Shown: positions 42,859 through 51,643, counted from the first letter of the stretch. The stretch: DNA of 64,000 bases from Vibrio algivorus (GCF_002218005.2 NZ_AP018679.1:1041804-1105803), one strand, 5' to 3'. Numbers and translations: made by a program. Notes: generated from the sequence alone by a model not told the origin.

Positions 42859-44010
42859 ATGGCCATCACTTCCAGTGCCTACAAAAAAGCATTAGAGCGT
42901 CAATCAAAACCAAAAGAAATCTTGGTAAAAATTGACCGTGTAAGCAAACAATTTGACGACACACTCGCGGTCGATAACGTGTCGCTCACCATAAATAAAG
43001 GTGAAATCTTTGCTCTACTAGGTGGTTCAGGTTCAGGTAAATCAACCTTGCTTCGTATGCTAGCGGGTTTTGAAAAGCCAACTGAAGGTCGTATTATTTT
43101 AGACGGTATCGATATTACTGACATGGCACCTTATGATCGGCCAATTAATATGATGTTCCAGTCATATGCGCTATTTCCACATATGAGTGTTGAGCAAAAT
43201 ATTGCTTTTGGTTTAAAACAAGACTCACTACCAAAAGAAGAAATCAAAGCACGTGTGGCTGAGATGTTGAAACTGGTTCATATGACGCAATACGCAAAAC
43301 GCAAACCACATCAGTTATCAGGTGGCCAACGTCAACGTGTGGCATTGGCTCGTTCATTAGCCAAGCGTCCAAAGCTACTGTTATTAGATGAACCAATGGG
43401 AGCTCTGGATAAAAAACTACGCTCTCAAATGCAGTTAGAACTGGTTGAGATCATCGAGCGTGTCGGCGTGACTTGCGTAATGGTAACCCACGATCAAGAA
43501 GAAGCAATGACAATGGCGCAACGCGTTGCCATCATGCATTTAGGTTGTATTGAGCAAATTGGTAGCCCAATGGACATTTACGAAACGCCAGTCAACCGCT
43601 TAGTGTGTGAATTTATCGGCAATGTAAACCTATTTGATGGCATGTTAGTTGAAGATGAACAAGACCATGCCACCATTGCATGTGTCGATTTACCACAACC
43701 AATTTATGTCGGTCATGGTATTAGTACTCAAGCTGAAAACAAAAAAGTGACTTATGCATTGCGCCCTGAAAAATTATTAATCAGTACCACTTTACCTGAG
43801 GATTTGATCCACCCTGATTTTAACTGGACTACCGGGAAAGTGTACGACATTGCTTATTTAGGTGGCTCTTCGATGTACCACATCCAATTGCCTTCAGGAA
43901 AAATTGTTCAAGCGTTTATTGCTAACGCAGTGCGTCACGTCAAACGCCCAACTTGGGAAGATGAAGTGTACTTGTATTGGGAAGATGACAGTGGTGTGGT
44001 TCTGCAATGA
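42859..44010 (+). CDS. potG: Putrescine ABC importer ATPase PotG
   Basis: The 383-residue ATPase of the PotFGHI importer. Walker A 'GGSGSGKST', Q-loop 'MMFQSYALFPHMSV', signature 'LSGGQRQRVALARSLAKRP' and Walker B 'LLLLDEPMGALD' are intact. H-loop 'VTHDQEEAM' follows. A C-terminal TOBE domain from about residue 285 is present ('ALRPEKLLIS', 'VYDIAYLGGSSMYHI'). ATG at 42859 follows an AGAG site. The stop overlaps potH by 4 bp, so the two are coupled. The sequence 'YDRPINMMFQSYALFPHM' is characteristic of polyamine/iron-type importers. Confidence 0.95.
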   Translation: MAITSSAYKKALERQSKPKEILVKIDRVSKQFDDTLAVDNVSLTINKGEIFALLGGSGSGKSTLLRMLAGFEKPTEGRIILDGIDITDMAPYDRPINMMFQSYALFPHMSVEQNIAFGLKQDSLPKEEIKARVAEMLKLVHMTQYAKRKPHQLSGGQRQRVALARSLAKRPKLLLLDEPMGALDKKLRSQMQLELVEIIERVGVTCVMVTHDQEEAMTMAQRVAIMHLGCIEQIGSPMDIYETPVNRLVCEFIGNVNLFDGMLVEDEQDHATIACVDLPQPIYVGHGISTQAENKKVTYALRPEKLLISTTLPEDLIHPDFNWTTGKVYDIAYLGGSSMYHIQLPSGKIVQAFIANAVRHVKRPTWEDEVYLYWEDDSGVVLQ

Positions 44011-44897
44011 ATAAATGCATCCAACAACTAGGACGTAAAATGGTCATTGGAATTCCATTCTTTTGGCTGTTTATTTTCTTTTTATTGCCGTTTGTGATCG
44101 TACTTAAGATTAGCTTTTCACAAGCCGATGTAGCCATACCGCCCTATACGGAACTACTTAGTTGGGCTGATGAACAGCTGATTATTTTGCTCAATATGGG
44201 TAACTACTTGCTGATCAGTGCTGATGAATTGTATTTAGCCGCTTATCTCAGCTCACTGAAAATGGCGCTGATCAGTACCTTGGCTTGCTTAATAATTGGC
44301 TACCCAATGGCATATGCGATTTCTAAAGCAAAAAAGGAAACGCAAACCATTTTGTTGTTACTGATCATGATGCCAACTTGGACGGCTATTTTGATCCGAG
44401 TGTATGCGTGGATGGGTATTTTAAGTAACAACGGGTTATTAAATGGCTTCTTAATGCACCTAGGCATAATTAGTGAGCCGTTGCATATCTTGAATACCGA
44501 TCTCGCAGTCTACATCGGTATTGTGTATTCATACTTGCCATTTATGGTGTTACCACTGTACGCCAACCTAGCAAAACATGACCACAGTTTATTAGAAGCA
44601 GCATCAGATTTAGGTTGCCGTAATGTATCCACCTTCTGGCAGATCACTGTACCTCTCTCTAAAGGTGGGATTATTGCAGGCTGTATGTTGGTGTTTATTC
44701 CCGTTGTCGGTGAGTTTGTAATACCAGAACTATTAGGGGGTCCAGATACTTTGATGATAGGTAAAGTCTTGTGGCAAGAGTTCTTCAATAACCGAGATTG
44801 GCCTGTGGCGGCCGCGTTAGCCGTGATTATGTTGGTGGTTCTTATGATCCCAATTATGTTCTTTAATCGCACTCAAGCCAAAGAACTCCAAGGTTAA
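44007..44897 (+). CDS. potH: Putrescine ABC importer permease PotH
   Basis: 296 residues with six membrane helices. The EAA loop is 'LLEAASDLGCRNVSTFWQITVPLSKGGIIAG'. The N-terminal segment 'IGIPFFWLFIFFLLPFVIVLKISFSQ' matches PotH/PotB-type permeases. It overlaps potG by 4 bp (ATGA) and is followed 28 bp later by potI, with which it forms the membrane channel. All helices look intact. The length is similar to E. coli PotH (317), missing about 20 residues of the N-terminal tail. Confidence 0.94.
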   Translation: MNKCIQQLGRKMVIGIPFFWLFIFFLLPFVIVLKISFSQADVAIPPYTELLSWADEQLIILLNMGNYLLISADELYLAAYLSSLKMALISTLACLIIGYPMAYAISKAKKETQTILLLLIMMPTWTAILIRVYAWMGILSNNGLLNGFLMHLGIISEPLHILNTDLAVYIGIVYSYLPFMVLPLYANLAKHDHSLLEAASDLGCRNVSTFWQITVPLSKGGIIAGCMLVFIPVVGEFVIPELLGGPDTLMIGKVLWQEFFNNRDWPVAAALAVIMLVVLMIPIMFFNRTQAKELQG

Positions 44898-44925
44898 GTT
44901 AAGTACGAATTGTTTAGGAATAACG

Positions 44926-45768
44926 ATGAAACGTTTTGGTTTTGCAAATCTAATGTTGCTAATAGGCTTAATCTTCATTTACTTGCCGCTAGTTATCATG
45001 GTGATTTATTCATTTAACGCCTCCAAACTAGTGACAGTCTGGGGTGGATGGTCAACTCAATGGTATGGCTCGCTGTGGGAAAATACGCAGCTAATGGGCT
45101 CTGTATTTCGCTCATTAAAAATCGCTTTTTACACCGCTATTTCTGCGGTTGCATTAGGCACTGTGGCTGCTTTTGTACTAACGCGAATTCCTCGCTTTCA
45201 CGGTAAATCATTACTGGGTGGTATGGTTACCGCGCCATTAGTGATGCCTGAAGTGATCACTGGCCTTTCATTGCTACTGCTATTTGTAGCAATGAATAAT
45301 CTAATCGGTTGGCCAGTAGAACGCGGCATGATGACGATTTGGATAGCCCATACTACATTCACCAGTTCGTATGTGGCCATCTTAGTCTCATCTCGCTTGC
45401 GTGAGCTTGATATATCAATGGAAGAAGCGGCGATGGATTTAGGTGCAAAGCCTTGGAAGGTATTTATGCAGATTACCATTCCAATGATCGCACCATCATT
45501 AGTCGCTGGTGGCATGATGGCGTTTGCTTTATCACTCGACGATTTAGTATTAGCAAGCTTTGTATCAGGACCGGGGTCAACGACACTACCGATGGAAATT
45601 TTCTCCTCGGTACGTTTAGGGGTGAAACCTGAGATTAACGCAATTGCCAGTTTGATCTTACTGTGTGTATCCCTGTTTACCTTTAGCATGTGGTTTATCA
45701 TGGCAAAAGCAGAAAAACGCCGTAAAAAAGAGATCTATCAAAGCAAAAAGACCCTTTCTGTAGCGTAA
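44926..45768 (+). CDS. potI: Putrescine ABC importer permease PotI
   Basis: 280 residues, six membrane helices, the second permease of the putrescine importer. Features: 'LMLLIGLIFIYLPLVIMVIYSFNASKLVTVWGGWSTQWYGSL' at the N-terminus and the EAA loop 'MEEAAMDLGAKPWKVFMQITIPMIAPSLVAGGMMAFALSLDDLVLASFVSG'. It is followed by a terminator (45777-45815), which ends the potFGHI operon. Length agrees with E. coli PotI (281). Confidence 0.95.
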   Translation: MKRFGFANLMLLIGLIFIYLPLVIMVIYSFNASKLVTVWGGWSTQWYGSLWENTQLMGSVFRSLKIAFYTAISAVALGTVAAFVLTRIPRFHGKSLLGGMVTAPLVMPEVITGLSLLLLFVAMNNLIGWPVERGMMTIWIAHTTFTSSYVAILVSSRLRELDISMEEAAMDLGAKPWKVFMQITIPMIAPSLVAGGMMAFALSLDDLVLASFVSGPGSTTLPMEIFSSVRLGVKPEINAIASLILLCVSLFTFSMWFIMAKAEKRRKKEIYQSKKTLSVA

Positions 45769-45776
45769 CGACCACA

Positions 45777-45815
45777 AAAAAGCTGTATTGACTCTCATCA
45801 ATACAGCTTTTCTTT
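45777..45815. terminator. Terminator of potFGHI
   Basis: AAAAAGCTGTATTG / CAATACAGCTTTT with a short loop and T's, between convergent potI and rnk. Confidence 0.88.
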
Positions 45816-45847
45816 TTACAATAGGCAAGCTCGTTCAAGCTTGTAAA

Positions 45848-46261
45848 TTAAAGTTGATATTCACCCATACGCTCTGGCTGATAGGTGATTTTCATAATTT
45901 TTACTATTAGGCTACCACCACCTGGTTTTGGCCACTCAATTTCCTCTCCAACCGAAAGGCCGAGTAATGCACTGCCAACAGGCGCAAGGACTGAAATCGT
46001 CTTGCCATCACCATCTACGTCTTTCGGATACACTAAAGTAAGTTCAAAATCTTTATTCGTCGACTCGACACGAAACTGAACGGTTGAGTTCATCGTAACA
46101 ATAGTTGGTGGAATCTCATTTGGCGCAACCACAACCGCACGGTTAAGCTCTTTTTCTAACTCAGTAACGCCTGGAACACTATTTCTCGGTATTGATTCAA
46201 GCAAATCGTATAACCGATCTAAATCTAATGAAGAAATCATTATCTCAGGTCTAAGCTTCAT
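45848..46261 (-). CDS. rnk: Regulator of nucleoside diphosphate kinase (Rnk, GreA/GreB-like)
   Basis: 137 residues, homologous to Rnk. This cytosolic protein has a GreA-like C-terminal domain with a short N-terminal coiled coil and binds RNA polymerase. Blocks: 'MISSLDLDRLYDLLES', 'LNRAVVVAPNEIPPTIVTMNSTVQFRV', 'LTLVYPKDVDGDGKTISVLAPVGSALLGLSVGEEIEWP'. The length matches E. coli Rnk (136). It converges on potI, whose terminator it probably shares. Confidence 0.93.
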   Translation of the reverse strand: MKLRPEIMISSLDLDRLYDLLESIPRNSVPGVTELEKELNRAVVVAPNEIPPTIVTMNSTVQFRVESTNKDFELTLVYPKDVDGDGKTISVLAPVGSALLGLSVGEEIEWPKPGGGSLIVKIMKITYQPERMGEYQL

Positions 46262-46751
46262 ATTTTTCTCACTGACTTCTTGTTTTTAAATATATCCCAA
46301 ATTGGTCATTCATAGTGAATGACCAAATACAATCCCCCCATCTTAATCCAATTCCTCCAACATGGATTCATTAGATATCTTATTCTCATAAAACATTTGT
46401 AAGACTTTGAAACAAAAGAATTTACTAAACACATCAAAGTAAAAAAGCATTAACAATAAAAACCATTAAGTTGCAAATTAACACAACAATTCAACGTCAT
46501 TTATGTGAAGGGAAGGACATTTGTTTCCGAAAAGAAAATTGGGATGTTCTAACGAAAATTGATTTTGTTGCTAAACTTAAAAATAGGAACAAACCTCTTT
46601 GCTTATTGTCATAAAGTTTGTTAGCTTCAATAAAAGTGGAGAGCGAAAACGGCGCGTTTAATGACAATAAAGCTATTCGCCTTTTCACTTAGGGATAGAC
46701 ATCCGAATCGAACTTTTTAAGTTTAAAGTTCTTCAACAGAAGGTATTGTGT
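46262..46751. other. Long intergenic region upstream of rnk and the hibernation factor gene
   Basis: About 490 bp, AT-rich. It must carry the divergent promoters of rnk and the downstream gene. No repeat element, palindrome or clear operator stood out; a 63-codon minus-strand open frame (46497-46688) is not convincing. Confidence 0.4.
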
Positions 46752-47111
46752 ATGAAAATAAACATCCAAACGCATCATGTTTCTCTCAGTGAAGACTCAC
46801 GTACTGAGATTGAAGGAAAATTCGATAAAATATCTTCACACTTCCCCGACTTAATCAGCTGCGACATTATTATCACGAAACAGCATAATGAACACCAAGT
46901 TGAAACCTTCACCAACTATGAAGGCGTTCGCATCTCAGCTAAAGCTGAAGACAAAGTGATGTATCCAGCAATTGCAGCTGCGGTTAAAAAATTAGAAACA
47001 GGGCTTAAAAACCGTAAAGGCCAATTGAAAGCAGAGCTACATGCGACTCCGACAAGTACTAAACCGGAAATTGCCTCTGATATTATTCAAGAAATGAAGC
47101 TTGTTGATTAA
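46752..47111 (+). CDS. raiA: Ribosome hibernation-promoting factor, HPF/RaiA family
   Basis: 119 residues. The fold is that of the HPF/YfiA family: 'MKINIQTHHVSLSEDSRTEIEGKFDKISSHFPDLISCDIIITKQ', then 'VRISAKAEDKVMYPAIAAAVKKLETGLKNRKGQLKAE'. A C-terminal tail of about 25 residues is longer than in short HPF (95 in E. coli) and similar to RaiA (112). Proteins of this family bind the 30S decoding region and inactivate ribosomes in stationary phase or cold. Whether this one promotes (HPF) or blocks (RaiA) 100S dimers cannot be told. ATG 46752 has AGAAGG at 46738-46743. Confidence 0.9.
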   Translation: MKINIQTHHVSLSEDSRTEIEGKFDKISSHFPDLISCDIIITKQHNEHQVETFTNYEGVRISAKAEDKVMYPAIAAAVKKLETGLKNRKGQLKAELHATPTSTKPEIASDIIQEMKLVD

Positions 47112-47133
47112 TAACTTCATTAACTAAGAACGC

Positions 47134-47167
47134 AAAAAGGAGCTCAATATGAGCTCCTTTTTCATTT
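47134..47167. terminator. Bidirectional terminator
   Basis: AAAAAGGAGCTC(aatat)GAGCTCCTTTTT, a 12 bp perfect stem between the hibernation factor gene and the convergent LysE-type gene. Confidence 0.92.
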
Positions 47168-47170
47168 TAG

Positions 47171-47797
47171 TTAACTTCGAGTAATCATCAACTTAATGCC
47201 TAGTGCAACCATCGCGCCACCAAGTACTCGATCTATCCAGTGACCACATTGCTTAAACTTCTTATTAATTGCCGGGCGAGATAATAACGTCACAATCAAA
47301 GAGAACCATGCAAACTGTAAAAGCATAATCCATACACCATAAATCGCAATTTGATAGATCGGCATATCCGCTGACAGTACTAAAGTGAATAAAGACACGA
47401 AATAAATCGGCGCTTTAGGGTTAAGTGCATTACACAAAAACCCCATTCCAATCATCTTTTTAGCAGACTGTACTTTCACTACTGGCAACTCAACTTCATC
47501 AGGTAATGCGGCTTTCGCTTTTAGTCCCTGCCAACCTAGATAGATCAAATAACCACCACCGAGTACTTTAATCACCCAAAGTAAACTTGCTGAATTAGCA
47601 ATAATTGCCGCTAAACCAAAAGCAGAATAGAGAATATGAATCGATAGACCTAGTGCAATACCAACACTACACAACAGACCTGCTTTTTTACCATTTGATA
47701 TAGTTTGTTGCGAAACCAGTATGAAATCCGGCCCGGGAGAAGCGGCGGCTAATAAATGAATAGAGGTAATTAAAACTAATCCGTGCCACAAATCCAT
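47171..47797 (-). CDS. LysE/RhtB-family amino acid exporter
   Basis: 208 residues with six hydrophobic segments. Family signature near the N-terminus: 'LLAAASPGPDFILVSQQTISNGKKAGLLCSVGIALGLS'. 'GFLCNALNPKAPIYFVSLFTLVLS' has the N-P-K motif in the second half. It belongs to the RhtB/RhtC-like side of the family (threonine/homoserine or other amino acid export). The gap to the EamA gene upstream is 62 bp, so they may share a transcript. Substrate unknown. Confidence 0.9.
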   Translation of the reverse strand: MDLWHGLVLITSIHLLAAASPGPDFILVSQQTISNGKKAGLLCSVGIALGLSIHILYSAFGLAAIIANSASLLWVIKVLGGGYLIYLGWQGLKAKAALPDEVELPVVKVQSAKKMIGMGFLCNALNPKAPIYFVSLFTLVLSADMPIYQIAIYGVWIMLLQFAWFSLIVTLLSRPAINKKFKQCGHWIDRVLGGAMVALGIKLMITRS

Positions 47798-47859
47798 CAG
47801 AAACTCCTTTTTATCAATATTTTGTATATAAAAACATCAACCCACTTTCTATTCAATTG

Positions 47860-48777
47860 TTATTTTGTGCATTTATTTGCATCAGCTTGAACTGGTTTTA
47901 GTTTTTGAAACCAATACACCGCGACCACCACTACGACAATACCAACCATAGTAATACCACTCAGCTGTTCACCAAAGATCAAATAGTCAAACATAATGGC
48001 CAAAAGAGGTATGCAATAAAACAACACACTCACTTGACTGGCACTGCCTCGCTTAAGCATATAAAGCAACAACATCACCGCGCCAACGGAGACCACAATA
48101 CTCATCCAAAATAACGAAATAAACAGCTCATTGGTCCATTCAACTTGCCAGTCAGTACATAAAGCAACCACGCTAAATAACAATAAAGTGAATAAGTTTT
48201 GGTAGACCACCATACTTTCAATATTCATATTGATACCTTTTTGCTTGATGGTGCCAAAGGTTAACGATATTAAAGCCAGCAAAGCAAACAACAAACCTAT
48301 CACATGTGAAGCATCGATCCCTTTTGCACCTAAAACCGCGATACATAAGCCGATAAAGCCAAGCGCTAACAAAGCATAACCTTGTTTCGACATACTTTCT
48401 TTCGCAAGAAATGGTGTGATAAGCGGCTGAAAGCCTAATATCATGGTAATCAACCCTGGTGATATCCCGGCGTCAATCGACAAAATATAAGTACTCAAGT
48501 AGGCAAACTGTAAAAAGAAACCGACTTTTAATACCGCGATAACCGAAGCTTTATCATGACGAAATAATTCAAACTTTAATTTAGGTTTCACCACTAGTAA
48601 TACAATGGTGGAGAATAGGAAAGTAGCCATTGCTCGTAGGAATAGAAACGTCCAAGGTGACGCATCTATTAGCCCCATTTTCACCATTACCGCCCCACTA
48701 CTCCACATCAGTAAGAACAGCAAAGGGGCTGCCGTTTCAAAGCGAACAGGTGAACGTAAATTTTCAATCCTTTGCAT
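47860..48777 (-). CDS. EamA/DMT-family transporter
   Basis: 305 residues with ten membrane helices in two EamA repeats: 'LFLLMWSSGAVMVKMGLIDASPWTFLFLRAMATFLF' opens the first, and 'RGSASQVSVLFYCIPLLAIMFDYLIFGEQLSGITMVGIVVVVVAVYWFQ' closes the second (with the conserved F-G-E). The substrate is unknown; such carriers often export amino acids or other metabolites. It is not closely similar by eye to the EamA protein at 38355. It lies upstream of a LysE exporter on the same strand and downstream of an AraC regulator, which may regulate it. Confidence 0.9.
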   Translation of the reverse strand: MQRIENLRSPVRFETAAPLLFLLMWSSGAVMVKMGLIDASPWTFLFLRAMATFLFSTIVLLVVKPKLKFELFRHDKASVIAVLKVGFFLQFAYLSTYILSIDAGISPGLITMILGFQPLITPFLAKESMSKQGYALLALGFIGLCIAVLGAKGIDASHVIGLLFALLALISLTFGTIKQKGINMNIESMVVYQNLFTLLLFSVVALCTDWQVEWTNELFISLFWMSIVVSVGAVMLLLYMLKRGSASQVSVLFYCIPLLAIMFDYLIFGEQLSGITMVGIVVVVVAVYWFQKLKPVQADANKCTK

Positions 48778-48882
48778 TTTTAACCTTTTGAATCCATAAC
48801 TTTACCCAAGTGAGTTTTCAGTATAAGAATCATTGGTAGATAAAATGTGCTGATCAGACGGTCTTTATGACTAAAATGATGG

Positions 48883-49590
48883 TTATCGATACGATTTAGG
48901 TGGCTGGCCAAAAAACTGGCTAAAACGACGAGTAAATGCTGAGGGGTTGGAAAAGCCGACTTTTTCTCCGATCAATTGCACAGGAAGATCGGTATGCGTT
49001 AATAGCGCTTTGGCTTTTTCCATTCGAAGCTGTAATACAAACTGTTGACTAGTTTCGCCTAAATTAGACTTAAATACGGTTTTAAATTGTGTAGGGCTTA
49101 AAAAGGACAGCTTTGCCAGTCGTTCAACTGACCAGTTTTGACTAATATCTTGCTGTATTTCACTGACGACATTCGCAATACGAGGATCAATTCTAAGCTG
49201 CGGTCCTTGTTGCTCTAACAGTTGTAATAACATACAGCACATCTCACTCTCTAAGTGAGCATCTGTTTTGCTCATTAATTGCAACCCACAAAACTGCACA
49301 TAAGCGAGAATCGCTGGAGATAATAAAAACTTTGGGGTTAGACTACGGCACAAACTCGAAGGTAATTGACTGAGATCGACCACTAAAAAACGCGCAGCTT
49401 CATCGGCAGAAAAAGCATGATTCAAACCAGCGTGAATAACGATAGCATCGCCAACACTGACTTTTCCATCAAACTCCCCAACTTGCATTTCAATCACGCC
49501 TTGCAATGGCAGTACAATTTGGTGATAGTCATGCTTATGTTGGCGTGATTGACTAATGTAAGAACGAATGGATAACCGATCGCTAATCAT
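48883..49590 (-). CDS. AraC-family transcriptional regulator
   Basis: 235 residues. The N-terminal cupin-like sensor ('HKHDYHQIVLPLQGVIEMQVGEFDGKVSVGDAIVIHAGLNHAFSADEAARFLVVDL') precedes two helix-turn-helix motifs in the AraC domain ('WSVERLAKLSFLSPTQFKTVFKSNLGETSQQFVLQLRMEKAKALL' and 'QLIGEKVGFSNPSAFTRRFSQFFGQPPKSYR'). It is transcribed towards the two minus-strand exporter genes, with 105 bp to the first, so it probably controls them. It resembles a second AraC gene at 57377 in layout but not in detail. The sensed ligand is unknown. Confidence 0.93.
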   Translation of the reverse strand: MISDRLSIRSYISQSRQHKHDYHQIVLPLQGVIEMQVGEFDGKVSVGDAIVIHAGLNHAFSADEAARFLVVDLSQLPSSLCRSLTPKFLLSPAILAYVQFCGLQLMSKTDAHLESEMCCMLLQLLEQQGPQLRIDPRIANVVSEIQQDISQNWSVERLAKLSFLSPTQFKTVFKSNLGETSQQFVLQLRMEKAKALLTHTDLPVQLIGEKVGFSNPSAFTRRFSQFFGQPPKSYR

Positions 49591-49605
49591 AACCGTTCAT
49601 CTTAA

Positions 49606-49953
49606 TTACTTTTTCAGTAAATCTTTCAAGTTAGCAAATGGATTATGAGTTGCAGCTTGGTGCTCATCTTCTTTTGGAGTTGAATCAGCCGAACCATATA
49701 AATCATGCTCCAAATATTTAGAGTGCTCGTGGTCATGGCAATACAAGCAAAGCAATTCCCAATTACTGCCATCTTCTGGGTTATTAGTATGATCATGGTC
49801 TTTGTGGTGCACTGTCAATTCGCGCAAATTAGAGTACACAAATTCGCGAGCACAGTTGCCACAAATCCAAGGATAAAGCTTTAAAGCCTTTTCTCGATAA
49901 CCACTTTCTTTACGTGCATAACTGGCACTAGAGCCATAAAAATCAGACGACAT
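49606..49953 (-). CDS. yajD: HNH nuclease-domain protein YajD
   Basis: 115 residues. The HNH core is 'CGNCAREFVYSNLRELTVHHKDHDHTNNPEDGSNWELLCLYCHDHEH': two zinc-binding Cys pairs (C-x2-C and C-x2-C) and the H-H...N...H residues of the fold. The N-terminus 'YARKESGYREKALKLYPWICGNCAREF' is typical of E. coli YajD. Its substrate is unknown and nuclease activity is assumed from the motif. It stands 15 bp from the AraC gene on the same strand. A parS2-like palindrome lies 34 bp upstream of its start. Confidence 0.92.
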   Translation of the reverse strand: MSSDFYGSSASYARKESGYREKALKLYPWICGNCAREFVYSNLRELTVHHKDHDHTNNPEDGSNWELLCLYCHDHEHSKYLEHDLYGSADSTPKEDEHQAATHNPFANLKDLLKK

Positions 49954-49986
49954 ATTGTTTCCTAACCATTGTTATTATTGAGTTAA

Positions 49987-49999
49987 TTTACACTGTAAA
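49987..49999. other. Candidate parS2 site (ParB2-binding palindrome)
   Basis: TTTACACTGTAAA, perfect match to the core, in the 106 bp gap between yajD and the Qnr-like gene. A 56 bp palindromic repeat starts 4 bp later. Confidence 0.78.
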
Positions 50000-50002
50000 C
50001 TG

Positions 50003-50058
50003 TATATCTAAGTAACTTCAAGATGCGAATTTCATCTCCCTGAAGTTACTTGGGTATA
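50003..50058. repeat. Minimal 56 bp form of the TATACCCAAGT repeat
   Basis: TATATCTAAGTAACTTCAAG at the left and CTGAAGTTACTTGGGTATA at the right. It ends two bases before the stop of the Qnr-like gene, where it may act as its transcript end hairpin. Confidence 0.82.
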
Positions 50059-50059
50059 T

Positions 50060-50719
50060 TTAATCTGGAATGGTGATCACACCCAAATGTTCAAGCAACA
50101 TTTCTTGTTGCCACTGACAAATCATCACACCTTTTAAGTTCACAGTACGAATGTCTAAGCCTTCAAGTTCAACATGTGCAAGGTTGCAGCTTTTCCAGTT
50201 TGCTTGACTCCATTGTTCGCTAGAAAACTCACCTCGACTCAGATCAGAGCCTTCAAACGAAACGCTTTGTAGATTAGCACCACGCCAACGGTTTTCAAAC
50301 AAGTCGCATTTTTCTAAGCGTTGATTTTCTAAGTTTGAGTAAGACAAATCACACTGGGTAATATAGGCCGAACAGAAATAAGTATTGTGAGTAATATGAT
50401 TGGCAAACAAAGTACGAACAAAGCTTGCACCTTTCAACATACAATGACGCATTTCAACCCCAAAAGCCGAAGCACCATCAAAATTAGACATGCTCAAGTT
50501 ACAATGCTTAAAACTAGCATCGTTCAGTTTAGCGTAGGCAAAATTGCAACCAATGACATCTCCAGATTCAATAAAAACACAATCAATAAATTGTGCATCG
50601 GACAAATCAGAATGAGAAAAATTACACTGATAAAAATGGCATTTTTTAAACACTTCATAACTGAGATCTTGAGAGGAGAAATCATGTTGATGGTAAACTT
50701 GGTTCGCTGATTCAGTCAT
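50060..50719 (-). CDS. Chromosomal Qnr-type pentapeptide-repeat protein
   Basis: 219 residues built almost wholly of pentapeptide repeats A(D/N)LXX. Several blocks match Qnr proteins closely: 'GCNFAYAKLNDASFKHCNLSMSNF', 'SAFGVEMRHCMLKGASF', 'NTYFCSAYITQCDLSYSNLEN', 'LEKCDLFENRWRGANLQSVSFEGSDLSRGEFS', 'LEGLDIRTVNLKGV', and the C-terminal helix 'QQEMLLEHLGVITI'. Qnr proteins mimic DNA and protect gyrase and topoisomerase IV from fluoroquinolones. The length matches Qnr (about 218). I prefer the second ATG (50719), eight bases after a GAG, over 50725. It stands just downstream of a cold-shock gene whose terminator separates the two. Which Qnr subgroup it belongs to is not clear. Confidence 0.9.
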   Translation of the reverse strand: MTESANQVYHQHDFSSQDLSYEVFKKCHFYQCNFSHSDLSDAQFIDCVFIESGDVIGCNFAYAKLNDASFKHCNLSMSNFDGASAFGVEMRHCMLKGASFVRTLFANHITHNTYFCSAYITQCDLSYSNLENQRLEKCDLFENRWRGANLQSVSFEGSDLSRGEFSSEQWSQANWKSCNLAHVELEGLDIRTVNLKGVMICQWQQEMLLEHLGVITIPD

Positions 50720-50761
50720 TGGCATTACTCAAAGATCTTAAACTTAGGAAAAATTGGCAAC

Positions 50762-50791
50762 AAAAAAGCCGCAACAAGTGCGGCTTTTTTT
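50762..50791. terminator. Terminator after the cold-shock gene
   Basis: AAAAAAGCCGCA(acaag)TGCGGCTTTTTT, strong stem with a T-run on each strand, placed between the cold-shock gene and the Qnr-like gene (both minus). Confidence 0.92.
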
Positions 50792-50811
50792 AATTCGTTA
50801 TAAGTACTTAA

Positions 50812-51021
50812 TTATAGTACTTCAACGTTTGCAGCTTGAGGGCCTTTTTGACCTTGCTCAACTTCAAACGCTACTTTTTGGCCTTCAGCTAGAGTGCGGA
50901 AACCTTCACCTGTGATAGCACGGAAGTGAACAAATACGTCTGCGCCGCCATTCTCTTGAGTGATGAAACCGAAACCTTTCTCTTCGTTAAACCACTTAAC
51001 TGTACCAGTTGTCTTAGACAT
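50812..51021 (-). CDS. CspA-family cold-shock protein
   Basis: 69 residues: a single OB-fold cold-shock domain with RNP1 'KGFGFITQ' and RNP2 'DVFVHF' intact. CspA-type proteins bind single-stranded RNA and melt structures. It could be the CspV-like or a CspA-like member; the name depends on fine comparison. The upstream ~320 bp on its transcript side has no gene and is long enough for the extended 5' leader typical of cold-induced csp mRNAs. It precedes the Qnr-like gene on the same strand with a terminator between. Confidence 0.95.
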   Translation of the reverse strand: MSKTTGTVKWFNEEKGFGFITQENGGADVFVHFRAITGEGFRTLAEGQKVAFEVEQGQKGPQAANVEVL

Positions 51022-51338
51022 GGGTAAATCCTATAAATATTTTTTACTAATCAATTACGCTTGTTGCGTGTTATAGCCGGGAATAGAGTTACTTAAGTGA
51101 GGATACTTAAAAGGAGGCACTTCATGACACTTAACTGGTATATCAGGTGTTGCGAAGACTTCTAAAGCAAATTTCAAATAAATAGGTCCGTTACAGGCCG
51201 TGTTTAAAGATACTCGGGTTTTTCATCGTTGTATAGGGTTATTTTTAAAAACTTGATCTAAGTAGTTTAATTTTTTTTCACTGTCATTAGATGCTGCCTT
51301 ATGTGGTTATTTTCATGACTAAAATCACGATAGACATC
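51022..51338 (-). promoter_or_regulatory. Probable long leader/promoter of the cold-shock gene
   Basis: About 317 bp, AT-rich with pyrimidine-rich and A-rich patches, no coding potential and no repeat element. Cold-shock genes usually have a structured 5' leader of 100-200 nt here; the exact promoter and any cold box were not identified. Confidence 0.35.
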
Positions 51339-51605
51339 TATACCCAAGTGACTTCAAGGTGCAGAATTCAGAGCTATCATCCAAACTTTTAGGCAAGGAA
51401 GATTGGCACAGGAATGTAGGCACCTTTCAAACCAATCTGACGCGGCATAAAGGTTTGAATGAAGCTCCCGAAGGGCAAGTTAAAACAAGCTCTATGCTAC
51501 GTTAAATTGAACAGAGATAGAATCACTATGATCATATTCAATTTGCCTTGCCTAAAGCTTGTTTTATTCTTGCTGAAACTCTCATCTTGAAGTTACTTGG
51601 GTATA
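51339..51605. repeat. Full-length (267 bp) copy of the TATACCCAAGT repeat family
   Basis: TATACCCAAGTGACTTCAAG to CTTGAAGTTACTTGGGTATA. It matches the 29165 copy along its whole length with scattered substitutions. It lies between the cold-shock leader and the putP terminator. Confidence 0.9.
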
Positions 51606-51611
51606 AAGGTA

Positions 51612-51643
51612 AAAGCCCCCATTGCTTAAACAATGAGGGCTAA
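51612..51643 (-). terminator. Terminator of the put genes
   Basis: AGCCCCCATTG / CAATGAGGGCT with 6-base loop. On the minus strand it ends in TTTTAC, 27 bp after the putP stop. Confidence 0.8.

Noticed and set aside
46497..46688. 63-codon frame on the minus strand in the rnk-raiA gap
   Set aside because: No ribosome-binding site or recognisable domain, and composition is like the surrounding AT-rich spacer.
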